Assembly: GCF_900109545.1 (NCBI RefSeq)
Contig: NZ_FOAP01000022.1
Span: forward strand, 1-64,000
DNA: 64,000 nucleotides
From: Stigmatella aurantiaca
Lineage (GTDB): Bacteria > Myxococcota > Myxococcia > Myxococcales > Myxococcaceae
Reading direction: 5' to 3'
Shown here: piece by piece, positions 1-8,363 of the stretch
How the letters are laid out: every line of letters starts with the position of its first letter
How positions within the stretch are numbered: the first letter of the stretch is position 1
Made by a program: the position numbers and the translations under genes
The notes under the pieces: generated by a model
Databases searched by the model: none
Seen by the model: the letters and a program-made list of their open reading frames with translations, nothing else
What the model was told of the DNA's origin: nothing

Positions 1-2
1 TG

Positions 3-626
3 AAATCAGAACCGACACCAGGCAAGGCGCGAGGGCCTCCGCGGGCTCCGCTACGACACCAGCCCTATCTCCGTCCCCGGTGTGACCGATCCGGGCTAGG
101 CTCTCGCCCGCTCGGCGCAAGGTGCAACGACACACCGGCGAGTTCGCAAACGGCCTGTGGGCCTGGCCTTCAATGCAGTGGGAGAAATGGCTGGTGCAGC
201 ACAGCTTGCCGCCCTGGTGCCCATGAGGATTGTCCGTCAGGATTTGTCTGTGACCTAGAAGCGACAGAGCCCCTCTGCATTCCCACCTGCGAAGCACAAG
301 GATGCCCCGAAGGCCAACAGTGCATCCGCTACGAGCGGGGTTCCTCGGCTTGCGCAACCGTCTACGGCCGCAACTGTCAGCAGGACTCCTGTCCCGCCAA
401 CCAGCAGTGCAAAATGATGGATGACACCGGGCCTATCGGCAAGCTCTGGATGGATTGTGTCAACGAATGCCGTCCAGGCCGCGAAGCATGTCCTGAGGGC
501 TTGGCATGTTCCATCGTCGTCTGCCGCCGCCCTTGCGATCCGCAGGATTCCGGTGCCTGCGGTACAGACTTTCGCTGCGGCCAGTATTCGTCCAGCGCGC
601 CCTGGCTCTGCGAGCCCGATTGGTGA
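3..626 (+). CDS. Cysteine-rich protein, 5' end outside window
   Basis: This frame is open from the left edge to a TGA at 624-626, giving about 207 residues with no convincing start, so the 5' end lies outside the window. About 25 cysteines recur in short units of the type GxxCxxG/CPxGxxC (for example CPEGQQC and CPEGLAC), the pattern of secreted, disulfide-rich myxobacterial lipoproteins with degenerate EGF/TIL-like modules. No catalytic motif is visible and I cannot assign a function. The first 35 or so codons are Pro/Arg-rich and Cys-poor, so they could be linker. The gene is convergent with the kinase that ends 12 bases downstream. The frame is well supported by the regular cysteine pattern; the product identity is not known. 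Confidence 0.6.
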   Translation, partial: KSEPTPGKARGPPRAPLRHQPYLRPRCDRSGLGSRPLGARCNDTPASSQTACGPGLQCSGRNGWCSTACRPGAHEDCPSGFVCDLEATEPLCIPTCEAQGCPEGQQCIRYERGSSACATVYGRNCQQDSCPANQQCKMMDDTGPIGKLWMDCVNECRPGREACPEGLACSIVVCRRPCDPQDSGACGTDFRCGQYSSSAPWLCEPDW

Positions 627-638
627 CGTAAGACCGCC

Positions 639-1760
639 TCAATGGCGCACGGCGCGCCCGTTCCGGAACTCGTGGGGGACGTACTCGGGGCTTGTCTCCA
701 TCTCCCCCCGCGCCAGGGAGGCCATGGAGATGACCTCGCGGATCTCCTCCACGGCCTCACGCGGCCCATAAGGTTGCCCCGTGGCGGACAGAAATGCGCG
801 CAGCGCATCCCGCATGGCCGCCGCGGTGGCATGGCGCTCGGCCGGATCGACGCGCAACGCCCGAAGCGCCACGGCCCGCAGCGGCTCGGAGACGGCGGCC
901 ATCACCTTCTCCACGTCCCTCGCATGAAGCCGTGAGGCCCGGTCACCGAGCCGGGCCGGATCCACCCAAGCGCCCTTCTCGGGCCAGAGTTTGCCGAGCA
1001 GCCGCTGAAAGCCCCCCGAGAGGCGCGTCCTCGGCCGCTCATGGGGCAAGTCCAGCACATGCACATGCGTCAGCAGTTCCACCAGCACCACGCCCAGGGA
1101 GAAGATGTCCGAGCGGGCCTCAGGGACTCCCAGGCTCAGCACCTCGGGCGCGGAGTAGCCCACGGCACCCTTCAGCGTATGCGCGGGCGTGCGCTGCCGG
1201 CCAGGAAGCCGCGTGAAGACCGCCCCGAAATCCGTGAGCTTCACCTCACCGTGTTTGCTGATCCGAAGGGTGGTGGGATTCACGTCCCGGTGCACGAGGT
1301 GGAGGAGCCGCCCATGGCCGTCCTTCAGCGCGTGCGCATAGTGGAGAGCATCGGCGGCCTGCGCGATGACATAGGCGGCGAACCGCTCGGACACAGGCTT
1401 GTGGCGCCGCACGGCGCGGCGAAGCACCTGCTCCAGCGCCAGGCCATCCACGTACTCCATCACCACCAGAGGACGCCGGGCCCGTGTGTCCACGTGCAGC
1501 ACCCGCGCGATGGCTGGATGGTCCAGCCTCCGGGCCACCCGGGCCTCTTCGAGCATCCGGCGGCGCTCCGCCATCCGGGCCGCGGGAGGCAGGCACTTGA
1601 TGACCGCGAGGCCCCCTGGCCCGCCGGGGGTATGGCGCTGTGCGAGGACACGTTCCCCGGGCCCTTCTCCCGTCAGCTCTCTGACCAGGGAGTAGTGGAC
1701 CCCATTCGCGGTGAACAAGTGGATGTCCCCCTCGGGTGTGGTGGTGCGATCAGCGGACAT
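639..1760 (-). CDS. Eukaryotic-like Ser/Thr protein kinase
   Basis: This 373-residue Hanks-type kinase is expected to be cytosolic. The ATP-anchoring Lys lies in AVIKCL (K55), the catalytic loop is HRDVNP (H157-D159), the Mg-binding DFG starts at D177 and SAPE ends the activation segment near 203-206. In the catalytic loop Asn replaces the usual Lys after HRDV, which is common in myxobacterial kinases. No transmembrane segment or sensor domain follows the kinase; the tail of about 60 residues ends in a His/Arg-rich stretch. I chose the ATG at 1760 because an AGGAG lies 8 bases upstream; the open frame runs 35 codons further but that part does not look like kinase. It is the third gene of a minus-strand group with the DUF2381 protein and a second kinase, 105 bases after the latter. 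Confidence 0.85.
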   Translation of the reverse strand: MSADRTTTPEGDIHLFTANGVHYSLVRELTGEGPGERVLAQRHTPGGPGGLAVIKCLPPAARMAERRRMLEEARVARRLDHPAIARVLHVDTRARRPLVVMEYVDGLALEQVLRRAVRRHKPVSERFAAYVIAQAADALHYAHALKDGHGRLLHLVHRDVNPTTLRISKHGEVKLTDFGAVFTRLPGRQRTPAHTLKGAVGYSAPEVLSLGVPEARSDIFSLGVVLVELLTHVHVLDLPHERPRTRLSGGFQRLLGKLWPEKGAWVDPARLGDRASRLHARDVEKVMAAVSEPLRAVALRALRVDPAERHATAAAMRDALRAFLSATGQPYGPREAVEEIREVISMASLARGEMETSPEYVPHEFRNGRAVRH

Positions 1761-1865
1761 GCATGCGCTCCTGAGGCAACCCTTCACCTCGAACCCATCG
1801 GCTCGGTCATCTAAAAATGACCTACCCGGAAGGTAGTATGGCACGCTGACAAAAGCCACGCGCAC

Positions 1866-3818
1866 CTATTCGGTGAACGCTTCCACGAACGTCGCGATCC
1901 CGATGTTGGTGTGCTTGAACGTGTCCGGGGTGGAGCCGGAATCCTTGACCAGCCCGAAACCACCCTCGGTACCGTCTTCGGCCACGGCGCAGATGGGAAA
2001 GCGGGGGCCGTTGATCAACTGCGCCTCCGTATAACGGATGTAAAACCGGTCCCCGCCCCCACCCCAGATATGCCCGAACAATCGGGTACCGCGCGGAAGC
2101 TGCTTATAGCGGTCAGAGGCCACCCAGCTCACGATGGGCCCGATCCGGAAAGGGACCGAGTCAGTGCCGTTGGTGGGGGGGTAGTTGGAGTTGAGCCGGA
2201 CGTTCATGCCATCTCTCGCCCGGATGCGAATGGCCTCCATGGCCTCGATTGCCTTCTGAGGACAGGCCTGCGGCTCTGGCCTCACGGGTACCCCCGTACA
2301 ACTCACGATGAAGCCAGCCACGGCACACAGCGCGCCCTTGTTGACGCTCTTGGGCCTGGGGATGACCTTGCCCGGCGGAGAAGCCGGCTCGGCGGGAGGA
2401 GACGTTGGAAGATTCTTCACGTGGCTGTCTTTCTGCGGAGCATCAGGAGAAGAAAACGGCATGGAGAGCAGCGGCGAGACTGCCACGGGAGCTTGGTGCG
2501 TGGGGAGCAGAGGCCAGGACAAGTCCTGGGGCAGAACAAGCGGTGCCCCTGTCCGAGGCACCACGAGTCCCCCAGGGGAAGGGCGGGGCGTCACCTCGGC
2601 CCGGTGCCACATGGCCCACACCCCTGCGGCCAGAAAGCCCAGGACCCCTGCGGCAGCGACACGCTTCCACCACGTCCACCCCTCCAAGGTCTGCGCGGAC
2701 AACAGCAAGTCCCGCTGATTTCGTGCCGCCTCCCGCCGCTGCTCCTCGTGCCCCTCGACCCCCTTGAGCGCATGGGCCGCGCGCACGGCCTCATCCTCCG
2801 CCACGATGCCGTCGCCGGGAGTAGGGGGCAGCGTCGTCGCCATCTCCGGAGCCCGCGCCGGCCGAGGCACATACAAGGGAGCATCCCATGCCCCCGCCTG
2901 CATCATCCCCCGCTCCAGGGCCTCGCAGAGCCGATGCCCATCCTGGTAACGCCGCCGAGGAGTCTTGGAGAGCAGCCGCAACACCACTCGGCTCAACACG
3001 GGAGGAACCCGGGCATTGATCCGATGCGGAGGAACGGGGCGCTGCCGGGCCACCTGCTGCGCAAACGCGGCATCCAGCAAACCCTCTGGAAAGGGCAGCA
3101 CTTCCGTGAGCAACACGTAGAGCATCACCCCCACGGAGTACCAATCATCCACCGGCCGGAACCGGTACGGTGCAGCCCCTTCGAGTTGAGAAGCCAGAAC
3201 TTGTGGACTGCAATACGGCGGGGTGAAAGGCCGCGCGCCCGCTCGCGTGAAGGTGCCCGTTCCGCCCGCCTCTCCGGCCCCAAAGTCCGCCAGAAACGGC
3301 TCTCCGTCGGCATCCCTCACGAGCACATTGCCGGGCTTCACATCCCGGTGCAGCACCCCTGCGTCATGGGCTGCTTGGAGTGCGAGCACCACCTTCTGGC
3401 ACAGGCGAACCACCTCCCTCACGGACGGATTGGTATGCCGTGCCCATTCCAGGAGCGTAGCGCCCTCCACCCACTCCAGCACGACGTAGTGGAGTCCTAC
3501 CTCGGGATCCTTCCACCGCCCATGCGCCACCACACGCACCACATTGGCGTGTGAGACTTGGAGCAACAGCCGCAGCTCGCGTGCGGCCCGTGCGTCGCCG
3601 CGTGGGTTGCTTTCCGGAGAGTGGAGGCTGAACTTGAGGGCGTACCGTCCCCCTGGACGCTCCACGCTCTCCACCAGCCAGACGCTGCCATAGCCTCCGG
3701 AATCCACGTGACGCAGCAGCCGGAAGCCACTCACGACCGTTCCGGGTGCCAGATAGTCAGGGTGAACCTCCATGCCCGGCGATGAACGATGAGGCTCCGT
3801 CGTTCCATCCATCTTCAT
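1866..3818 (-). CDS. Membrane Ser/Thr protein kinase with fused C-terminal domain
   Basis: This is a 650-residue kinase. The domain spans about 30-305: glycine loop DSGGYGSV (39-46), Lys62, HRDVKPGN (157-164) and DFG at 178-180. The usual APE reads SPQ (204-206), so the segment-anchoring Glu is missing. A transmembrane helix lies at about 386-404, followed by a Pro-rich linker. Residues 495-510 form a second hydrophobic stretch ending in VSC, which looks like a lipoprotein signal, and then a domain of about 140 residues that resembles small lipoproteins seen beside myxobacterial kinases. ATG at 3818 overlaps the upstream stop as ATGA, so translation is coupled to the DUF2381 gene. The kinase part is certain; the ligand and role of the C-terminal part are unknown. 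Confidence 0.88.
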   Translation of the reverse strand: MKMDGTTEPHRSSPGMEVHPDYLAPGTVVSGFRLLRHVDSGGYGSVWLVESVERPGGRYALKFSLHSPESNPRGDARAARELRLLLQVSHANVVRVVAHGRWKDPEVGLHYVVLEWVEGATLLEWARHTNPSVREVVRLCQKVVLALQAAHDAGVLHRDVKPGNVLVRDADGEPFLADFGAGEAGGTGTFTRAGARPFTPPYCSPQVLASQLEGAAPYRFRPVDDWYSVGVMLYVLLTEVLPFPEGLLDAAFAQQVARQRPVPPHRINARVPPVLSRVVLRLLSKTPRRRYQDGHRLCEALERGMMQAGAWDAPLYVPRPARAPEMATTLPPTPGDGIVAEDEAVRAAHALKGVEGHEEQRREAARNQRDLLLSAQTLEGWTWWKRVAAAGVLGFLAAGVWAMWHRAEVTPRPSPGGLVVPRTGAPLVLPQDLSWPLLPTHQAPVAVSPLLSMPFSSPDAPQKDSHVKNLPTSPPAEPASPPGKVIPRPKSVNKGALCAVAGFIVSCTGVPVRPEPQACPQKAIEAMEAIRIRARDGMNVRLNSNYPPTNGTDSVPFRIGPIVSWVASDRYKQLPRGTRLFGHIWGGGGDRFYIRYTEAQLINGPRFPICAVAEDGTEGGFGLVKDSGSTPDTFKHTNIGIATFVEAFTE

Positions 3819-4750
3819 GGCTGCCTCCGTCCCCTGGACGCCTCTGGAACCCGAGGTTCCAAGGGCAATGCATTCACCTGGAACGCCCTTTCCCCCCCCT
3901 GCTCCGAGACGCTGAGCCGACAGCGCGGCATCTTCTGCCCCGTGGGCGATGCCCACTCCACCACGAGACGCGCGGTGTCCCCTGGCCGCAGCACAGCCCC
4001 CTCCAAAAGCCGGGCCACAGCCTGCGGAGCAGCCCTTTCGGACTGTCCGAGATCCACGATGGCCTCCCCAGGAGCCCAGGGCAGCTCACCGCGCTCCAGA
4101 AAGAGCGTGACCTCCAGCGCCATGCGCCCCGTGGCCACGTACACCCGTGCCTCCCTCACCGTCATGCCCGGAGGGGCCCAGTCCTCGGGCTCCACCCGGA
4201 TGGCCCGGATCCCCTGCTCCCCGAGAAGCCCCGTGGAGATGAGCCCCATCAGCCCGCCCCCCTCCGCACTCGGCGCCGCCCCCTCCGCCGCCTGCGCCCC
4301 TCCGGCAGACTGCGGCTCGGCCCGCTCCTCCGGACCGGGCAGAAGCCCCCGCGCCACCTCCACCCGGGCCTCCGCCTCCCCGCTGCCCACCACCAGCACC
4401 AGGGGCAGCCCCTCCTCGGGCTGGCCGTCCGCGAAGCGCACGGTCAGCGGAATCCGCGCCGCCACCGCCTGGCCTGGGCGGGGCAGCAGCACCAGGGCGC
4501 GCTCCGCCACCTCCACGCGCTCGAATCCCCACGTCCGCCCCACCTGCCGCAGGGCGTTCACCTCCAGGGGCGCATCGAACAGGAGCGTGGTGAGGCGCCC
4601 GGGTGCCAGCCGCACCTCGGGCACGTCGCGGGAGCCCGCCAGGGTGAGCCGCCGCACGGGGAGCAGGCTCTCGGAGCTGGGTTGCGCCAGGGCGGCCGCT
4701 CCCACCAGGTGAATCCACAGCCACACAACCCCGCGAGGCGGACCGGACAC
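3815..4750 (-). CDS. DUF2381 (TIGR02268-type) secreted protein
   Basis: This 311-residue protein has a short signal peptide ending near LAQP (about residue 23), then a predicted beta-rich body with a Glu/Ala/Gly-rich linker (about 135-165). The order of an N-terminal part (RLTLAGSRDVPEVRLAPG) and a C-terminal part about assigning a trait to the protein (EARVYVATGRMALEVTLFL) matches my recollection of the Myxococcus paralogous family TIGR02268/DUF2381. Genes of that family very often sit directly upstream of Ser/Thr kinases, as here. The start is GTG at 4750, preceded by a strong GGGAGG 7 bases away. A role as periplasmic partner or sensor for the coupled membrane kinase is inference. Confidence 0.75.
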   Translation of the reverse strand: MSGPPRGVVWLWIHLVGAAALAQPSSESLLPVRRLTLAGSRDVPEVRLAPGRLTTLLFDAPLEVNALRQVGRTWGFERVEVAERALVLLPRPGQAVAARIPLTVRFADGQPEEGLPLVLVVGSGEAEARVEVARGLLPGPEERAEPQSAGGAQAAEGAAPSAEGGGLMGLISTGLLGEQGIRAIRVEPEDWAPPGMTVREARVYVATGRMALEVTLFLERGELPWAPGEAIVDLGQSERAAPQAVARLLEGAVLRPGDTARLVVEWASPTGQKMPRCRLSVSEQGGERAFQVNALPLEPRVPEASRGRRQP

Positions 4751-4851
4751 GCAAACCTCCCAGGTCCATACCCTACCAGAGGTTGCTGACGCGTCCTCCC
4801 TGTCAGGACGGGTTGCTCGCGCCCCACGTCATGGGTCGTCTGAAATGCGAA

Positions 4852-4881
4852 CGGGCCGGCCTCCCAGGGGAAGCCGGCCCG
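4852..4881 (-). terminator. Hairpin after the M4 protease gene
   Basis: A perfect 9-bp stem (CGGGCCGGC / GCCGGCCCG) with a 12-base loop lies 28 bases beyond the stop of the minus-strand protease gene. Reading in the gene direction, only a weak T-rich stretch follows, so it may be a terminator of the GC-rich type or an mRNA 3' stabiliser. Confidence 0.5.
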
Positions 4882-4909
4882 CGTGACGCACGTCCTTGCG
4901 GAGCGGTCG

Positions 4910-6451
4910 TTACTTGACGTTGACCGCCGCCCAGGCGGCGTTCACGGCGTTGTACTCGGTGCTGTTCGCGCCGTAGAGGTCCGTGGCCGCCGCGAGGGTG
5001 GCCGTGCGCGCACCGGCGTACTTGGTGCTCGAGGTCATCTTCACGGTGAGCGCGCGGTACCAGATCTTCCCGGCCTTGTCCTTGCCAATGCCCGTCACGG
5101 CCGCGCCGTTGCAGGTGGGGCTCGCCGGGTTGGCGTTGGAGCCCTGCGCCAGCAGGTAGAAGAAGTGGTTGCCGATGCCGCTGGAGGCGTGGACATCCAG
5201 GTTGCCCACGGTGCTGGAGTAGCAGTCCGGCGACTTGCCATCCAGCGAGGGCTTGTGCATGTAACGCAGCGCATCCCCGCTCTTCGCCGGCGTGTAGATC
5301 TCCTCGCCGATGAGGAAGTCGCCCGGGTCATTGGCGTTGGCGGCGTAGAACTCCACCAGCGAGCCGAAGATGTCGCTGGTCGCCTCGTTGAGGCCTCCGG
5401 ACTCACCCGAGTAGACGAGGCCCGCGGTGCGGCTCGTCACGCCGTGGGTCATCTCGTGGCCGGCCACGTCCAGCGAGATGAGCGGGGTGAACGTGCTGCC
5501 GTCGCCATCGCCGTACGTCATGCAGAAGCAGCTGTCCTGCCAGAAGGCGTTGTTGTAGCGCGTGCCGTAGTGCACCCGGCTGTAGCCCGTGCCACCCGTG
5601 CCGTTGATGCCGTTCCGGCCGTGGACGTTCTTGTAATAGTCGTACGTCACCTGCTGGCCGTAGTGGGCGTCCACGCCCGCGGTCGCGGTGTCCGCCGTGG
5701 TGCCGCTGCCCCAGACGTTGTCGGTGTCCTTGAAGACGGCGTTCGTCGGGTAATTGACCGTGTAGAAGCCGCCGCGCGACGGGTCGCGCAGCTCGTACCC
5801 GCCGGTGACCGAGTTGGTGCCGATGGACACGGTGCCCGAGTAGAGCGACTTGCCCGAGCCCGTGGCGGCGGCGGTGTGGACGCCCTCCCACTTCTCGCGG
5901 ATCTGCCCCGTCTTCGCGTCCACCAGCACGTGCAGCTCGCTCGGGGTGGCGCCATCCTCCTGGAGCCCCTCGAGGATGACCTCGTAGGCGAGCGCGGCCT
6001 TGTCCTCACGCGCGTCGATGACCAGCTCCGCGCTGCCGGGCCCCTGGCGCTGGCCGGCGAACACCTTCTCGGCGAGCACCACGGCCCCGGCGCCATCGAA
6101 CACCGGCTTCACATCCAGCCCGCGCAGCGAGGCCTGGCTGTTGAGGGTCACCGACTTCAGCAGGCCCGTCTCGGACTGGTGCACCACGAAGTCACCGCCG
6201 ATGGTCCGCAGGCCCCGGTAGCGCTTGTCGAAGCGGACGTGCTCCTCGCCCGAGTCATCCTTGAAGACCGAACGGACCACCAGCTCTTCCTCGGGGGTGC
6301 GCATGCCCAGGTTCTGCTGGGCCCGCTTCACCGCGCTGGAGAGCTCCACCTCATCGTGGACCTCTCGCGAGGAAGTCACCGTGGGGGAATCCGCTCCGTC
6401 ACAACCAACCAGGGTCAACGTCGTCAGCGCAGCCAACAAGTGACGCTTCAT
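4910..6451 (-). CDS. M4 family (thermolysin-like) metalloprotease lipoprotein
   Basis: This 513-residue secreted zinc endopeptidase is made as a proenzyme. A lipoprotein signal ends at VGC (about residue 17). A propeptide with FTP and PepSY-type segments follows (about 30-200), then the M4 catalytic domain. The zinc ligands are in GHEMTHG (about 329-335), with the third ligand in GGLNEATSDIFG (about 350) and the catalytic His in GNHFFYLLA (about 424). The length is normal for a single-domain M4 protease. It has its own promoter and SD (GGAG 8 bases before ATG) and is followed by a hairpin, so it is monocistronic. Such enzymes are used by predatory myxobacteria to degrade protein outside the cell; lipidation suggests surface retention. 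The family call is very secure. Confidence 0.95.
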   Translation of the reverse strand: MKRHLLAALTTLTLVGCDGADSPTVTSSREVHDEVELSSAVKRAQQNLGMRTPEEELVVRSVFKDDSGEEHVRFDKRYRGLRTIGGDFVVHQSETGLLKSVTLNSQASLRGLDVKPVFDGAGAVVLAEKVFAGQRQGPGSAELVIDAREDKAALAYEVILEGLQEDGATPSELHVLVDAKTGQIREKWEGVHTAAATGSGKSLYSGTVSIGTNSVTGGYELRDPSRGGFYTVNYPTNAVFKDTDNVWGSGTTADTATAGVDAHYGQQVTYDYYKNVHGRNGINGTGGTGYSRVHYGTRYNNAFWQDSCFCMTYGDGDGSTFTPLISLDVAGHEMTHGVTSRTAGLVYSGESGGLNEATSDIFGSLVEFYAANANDPGDFLIGEEIYTPAKSGDALRYMHKPSLDGKSPDCYSSTVGNLDVHASSGIGNHFFYLLAQGSNANPASPTCNGAAVTGIGKDKAGKIWYRALTVKMTSSTKYAGARTATLAAATDLYGANSTEYNAVNAAWAAVNVK

Positions 6452-6486
6452 GTGAACGCTCCGGGGGATTACTGCGAGGCGCGCTT

Positions 6487-6514
6487 CTTATACACGGAAC
6501 TTATTTTCCTGCAA
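6487..6514 (-). promoter_or_regulatory. Sigma70-like promoter of the M4 protease
   Basis: Reading towards the protease there is a TTGCAG -35 and a TATAAG -10 separated by 16 bases, 36 bases upstream of the ATG. The surrounding 100 bases are AT-rich compared with the rest of the window. Confidence 0.5.
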
Positions 6515-6520
6515 AACAAG

Positions 6521-6553
6521 AATTGAATGGGAGACCAACAATCTCCCTGAATT
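6521..6553. promoter_or_regulatory. Dyad upstream of the protease -35, possible operator
   Basis: A hyphenated palindrome has inner arms GGGAGA (6529-6534) and TCTCCC (6542-6547) around a 7-base centre and outer arms AATT (6521-6524 and 6550-6553). It sits just upstream of the proposed -35 of the protease gene, where an activator would bind. Function is inferred from position only. Confidence 0.35.
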
Positions 6554-6569
6554 GGCTTTGGCCGCGCAG

Positions 6570-6592
6570 ACAAGCACTGTCCTTGTTTTTTT
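6570..6592 (+). terminator. Short hairpin with seven T
   Basis: ACAAG and CTTGT form a 5-bp stem around a 7-base loop and are followed by a run of seven T on the plus strand. No plus-strand gene ends here, so it could stop antisense transcripts or be chance in an AT-rich gap. Confidence 0.25.
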
Positions 6593-6607
6593 ACACTGAC
6601 CCAAGAA

Positions 6608-7453
6608 TCACAACACGAGGTGCGCCACTTCCAACGCAAAGCCCTTGGCCTTCAGGTCCACCAGCACCTGGCGCAGCTTCTGGGAGATGAGCACCCGCGG
6701 TTCAGGACGAAGTTCGCCCCGGCGGACTCCGAACAGCTTGTCCGTGCGGAACCAGTCGCCAGGCTCCGCACTCCGCTGAGAGAGATATAACTCGGAGAGC
6801 GGGTTCAACCCCACCAGGTGCCCTTTGGGGCACCGGTACGTCCCTGGCTCGTCCAAGTCGAACAGGTTGATTCCGGCGCGTGTTTGCGGACTGACTTCCA
6901 AAGCCTTGGACGTCACGATGAGCTGACGCCACTCAGAGGGCTCCGGGCCTTTACGCCCACAGTGCATGACGGGCCGGTAGTCCGCGCCTTGAATCCCATG
7001 CGCACTCAAGGCATTCACCAGCCGCGAAGAGATGACCATTTCCCCAGCGATTGTCTGGGAAATGTCTTTTCCTTTCGGAATGCGGCGAGTATCGAGCCGG
7101 AGTTCAGACAGCTGATGCCCGCCCGCTCCACAGTGTTTGCAGGCAGCCGATTCATCATACGTGGTGCCACACATGGAGCCTGAGGGCTCGAAGCGAGCGC
7201 GCGGAACCAGCTCCAACAATGCTGCGGCGCGAAGCTCACTTTCCGAGTAGGCCCGGTGAATCTCCGAGTAGATGAAGAAGAATTCGCCCCGGGCCCGGTG
7301 CTTACGCTGAATCTCACCAATTCTCTGGACCTGTGCATCCGCGAGCGGAAGCACCACCCGGCGCAAGGTGTCGCTGAGTGGGACACCCAACCCTGGCTCC
7401 AGAAACTTTCGTGCCAGCGCCTCGTCGATTCGAAACTCGATGGTTTCGCGCAT
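6608..7453 (-). CDS. SitI6-like double-CXXCG immunity protein, copy b
   Basis: This 281-residue cytosolic protein is paralogous to the gene just upstream (roughly 60% identical by eye, nearly identical over the last 35 residues). A CxxCG pair (CKHCG) and a later YRCPKGH fit the Myxococcus double-CXXCG family (TIGR02264 as I recall it), which includes SitI6 immunity proteins. The second pair has lost one Cys. I start at ATG 7453 because the paralogues align from MRETIEFRID/VRETLEVRVD onward and because the bases before it encode a relic of a toxin C-terminus. It has no intact toxin partner, so it looks like an orphan immunity gene protecting against kin that carry another toxin allele. That role is inferred from the family and layout. 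Confidence 0.8.
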   Translation of the reverse strand: MRETIEFRIDEALARKFLEPGLGVPLSDTLRRVVLPLADAQVQRIGEIQRKHRARGEFFFIYSEIHRAYSESELRAAALLELVPRARFEPSGSMCGTTYDESAACKHCGAGGHQLSELRLDTRRIPKGKDISQTIAGEMVISSRLVNALSAHGIQGADYRPVMHCGRKGPEPSEWRQLIVTSKALEVSPQTRAGINLFDLDEPGTYRCPKGHLVGLNPLSELYLSQRSAEPGDWFRTDKLFGVRRGELRPEPRVLISQKLRQVLVDLKAKGFALEVAHLVL

Positions 7454-7455
7454 GC

Positions 7456-7503
7456 TCAGGGCTCGATCCCAACAAGTTGGGGGATTGGATACTTCGAGTA
7501 GAC
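7456..7503 (-). pseudogene. Relic of a sitA 3' end
   Basis: Between the two immunity genes the frame reads VYSKYPIPQLVGIEP followed by TGA. Eleven of these residues (YPIPQLVGIEP) are the exact C-terminus of the intact toxin gene, and in both places an immunity gene starts 2 bases after the stop. The codons differ at many synonymous positions (CCA/CCC, CAA/CAG, CTT/TTG, GTT/GTC, GGG/GGA), so this is the end of a diverged second toxin and not a recent copy. All of the toxin upstream of this point has been lost. Confidence 0.8.
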
Positions 7504-7518
7504 CCGGGCACGGTTGAC

Positions 7519-8361
7519 TCATGTGAGGTGAGCCACTTCCAGCCCGAAACCCTTGGCCTTCAGGTCTACCAGCACCTGGCGCAGCTTCTGGGAGATGAGC
7601 ACCTTCGGCTCCGGGCGAAGCTCACCTCGCCGCACCCCAAACCCTTTGTCCGTGCGGAACCAATCGCTCTCCTCCACACTGCTTCGCTGGACATACAACT
7701 CCGAGAGCAGCCCCAAACCCGCGATGTGTCCCCGTGGGCACCGGTACTCGCCCTCTTCGTCCAAATCAAACGGTCCCTTGCCAGCCAGGGTTTTGCTGCT
7801 GAGCAGTAAGGGCTGCGACTGAATGATGAGTTGCTTCCATTCCGATGGCTCCAGCCCATAACGCCCCTTGTGCATCACCGGCCGGTATTCCGCTCCCCGG
7901 ATGCCCTGCTGTTCCAAGGCTCGCACCAGCCTCGGCGAAACCACGATTTCACCTGCGATGGTGCGTGCAATGTCTTTCCCCTTGGGAACGTGTCTGGTGT
8001 TGAGGATGAGTTCAGACTTCTGCAATGCGCCGGCACCACACGCTGGGCATTCCGAGGACTCATCATATTGGGTGCCACACATAGCGCCCGGTGGCTCGAA
8101 GCCCGACTGGATCATGAGCCTCAACAGTTCAGCAGCTTGAAGTTCCTTCCCGGAGTACCTCCTGCGAATTTCCCAGTAGATGAAGAAGGACTTCCCCTTG
8201 GCCTGCTGCTCACGCTGAATCTCCTGAATCTGCTGGAGGCGCGCATCCGTGGTGGGCAACACCACCCGGCGAAGGGTCTTTCCCAGTGGGACTCCCAATC
8301 CTGGTTCCAGGAACTTCCTCGCGAGTTCCTCATCGACGCGAACTTCCAGGGTCTCACGCAC
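7519..8361 (-). CDS. SitI6-like double-CXXCG immunity protein, copy a
   Basis: This 280-residue protein is the cognate immunity candidate for the toxin encoded immediately upstream. It carries CPACG and a later YRCPRGH, and shares long identical stretches with copy b (for example the segment around FGVRRGELRPEP and the C-terminus). The start is taken as GTG 8361, only 2 bases after the toxin TAG, which implies translational coupling so that toxin and antidote are made together; a longer frame extends 37 codons into the toxin gene but would be antiparallel in content to the alignment with copy b. The Cys motifs may bind zinc. The family is recognised with good confidence; the pairing is inferred from coupling. 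Confidence 0.82.
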   Translation of the reverse strand: MRETLEVRVDEELARKFLEPGLGVPLGKTLRRVVLPTTDARLQQIQEIQREQQAKGKSFFIYWEIRRRYSGKELQAAELLRLMIQSGFEPPGAMCGTQYDESSECPACGAGALQKSELILNTRHVPKGKDIARTIAGEIVVSPRLVRALEQQGIRGAEYRPVMHKGRYGLEPSEWKQLIIQSQPLLLSSKTLAGKGPFDLDEEGEYRCPRGHIAGLGLLSELYVQRSSVEESDWFRTDKGFGVRRGELRPEPKVLISQKLRQVLVDLKAKGFGLEVAHLT

Positions 8362-8363
8362 AA

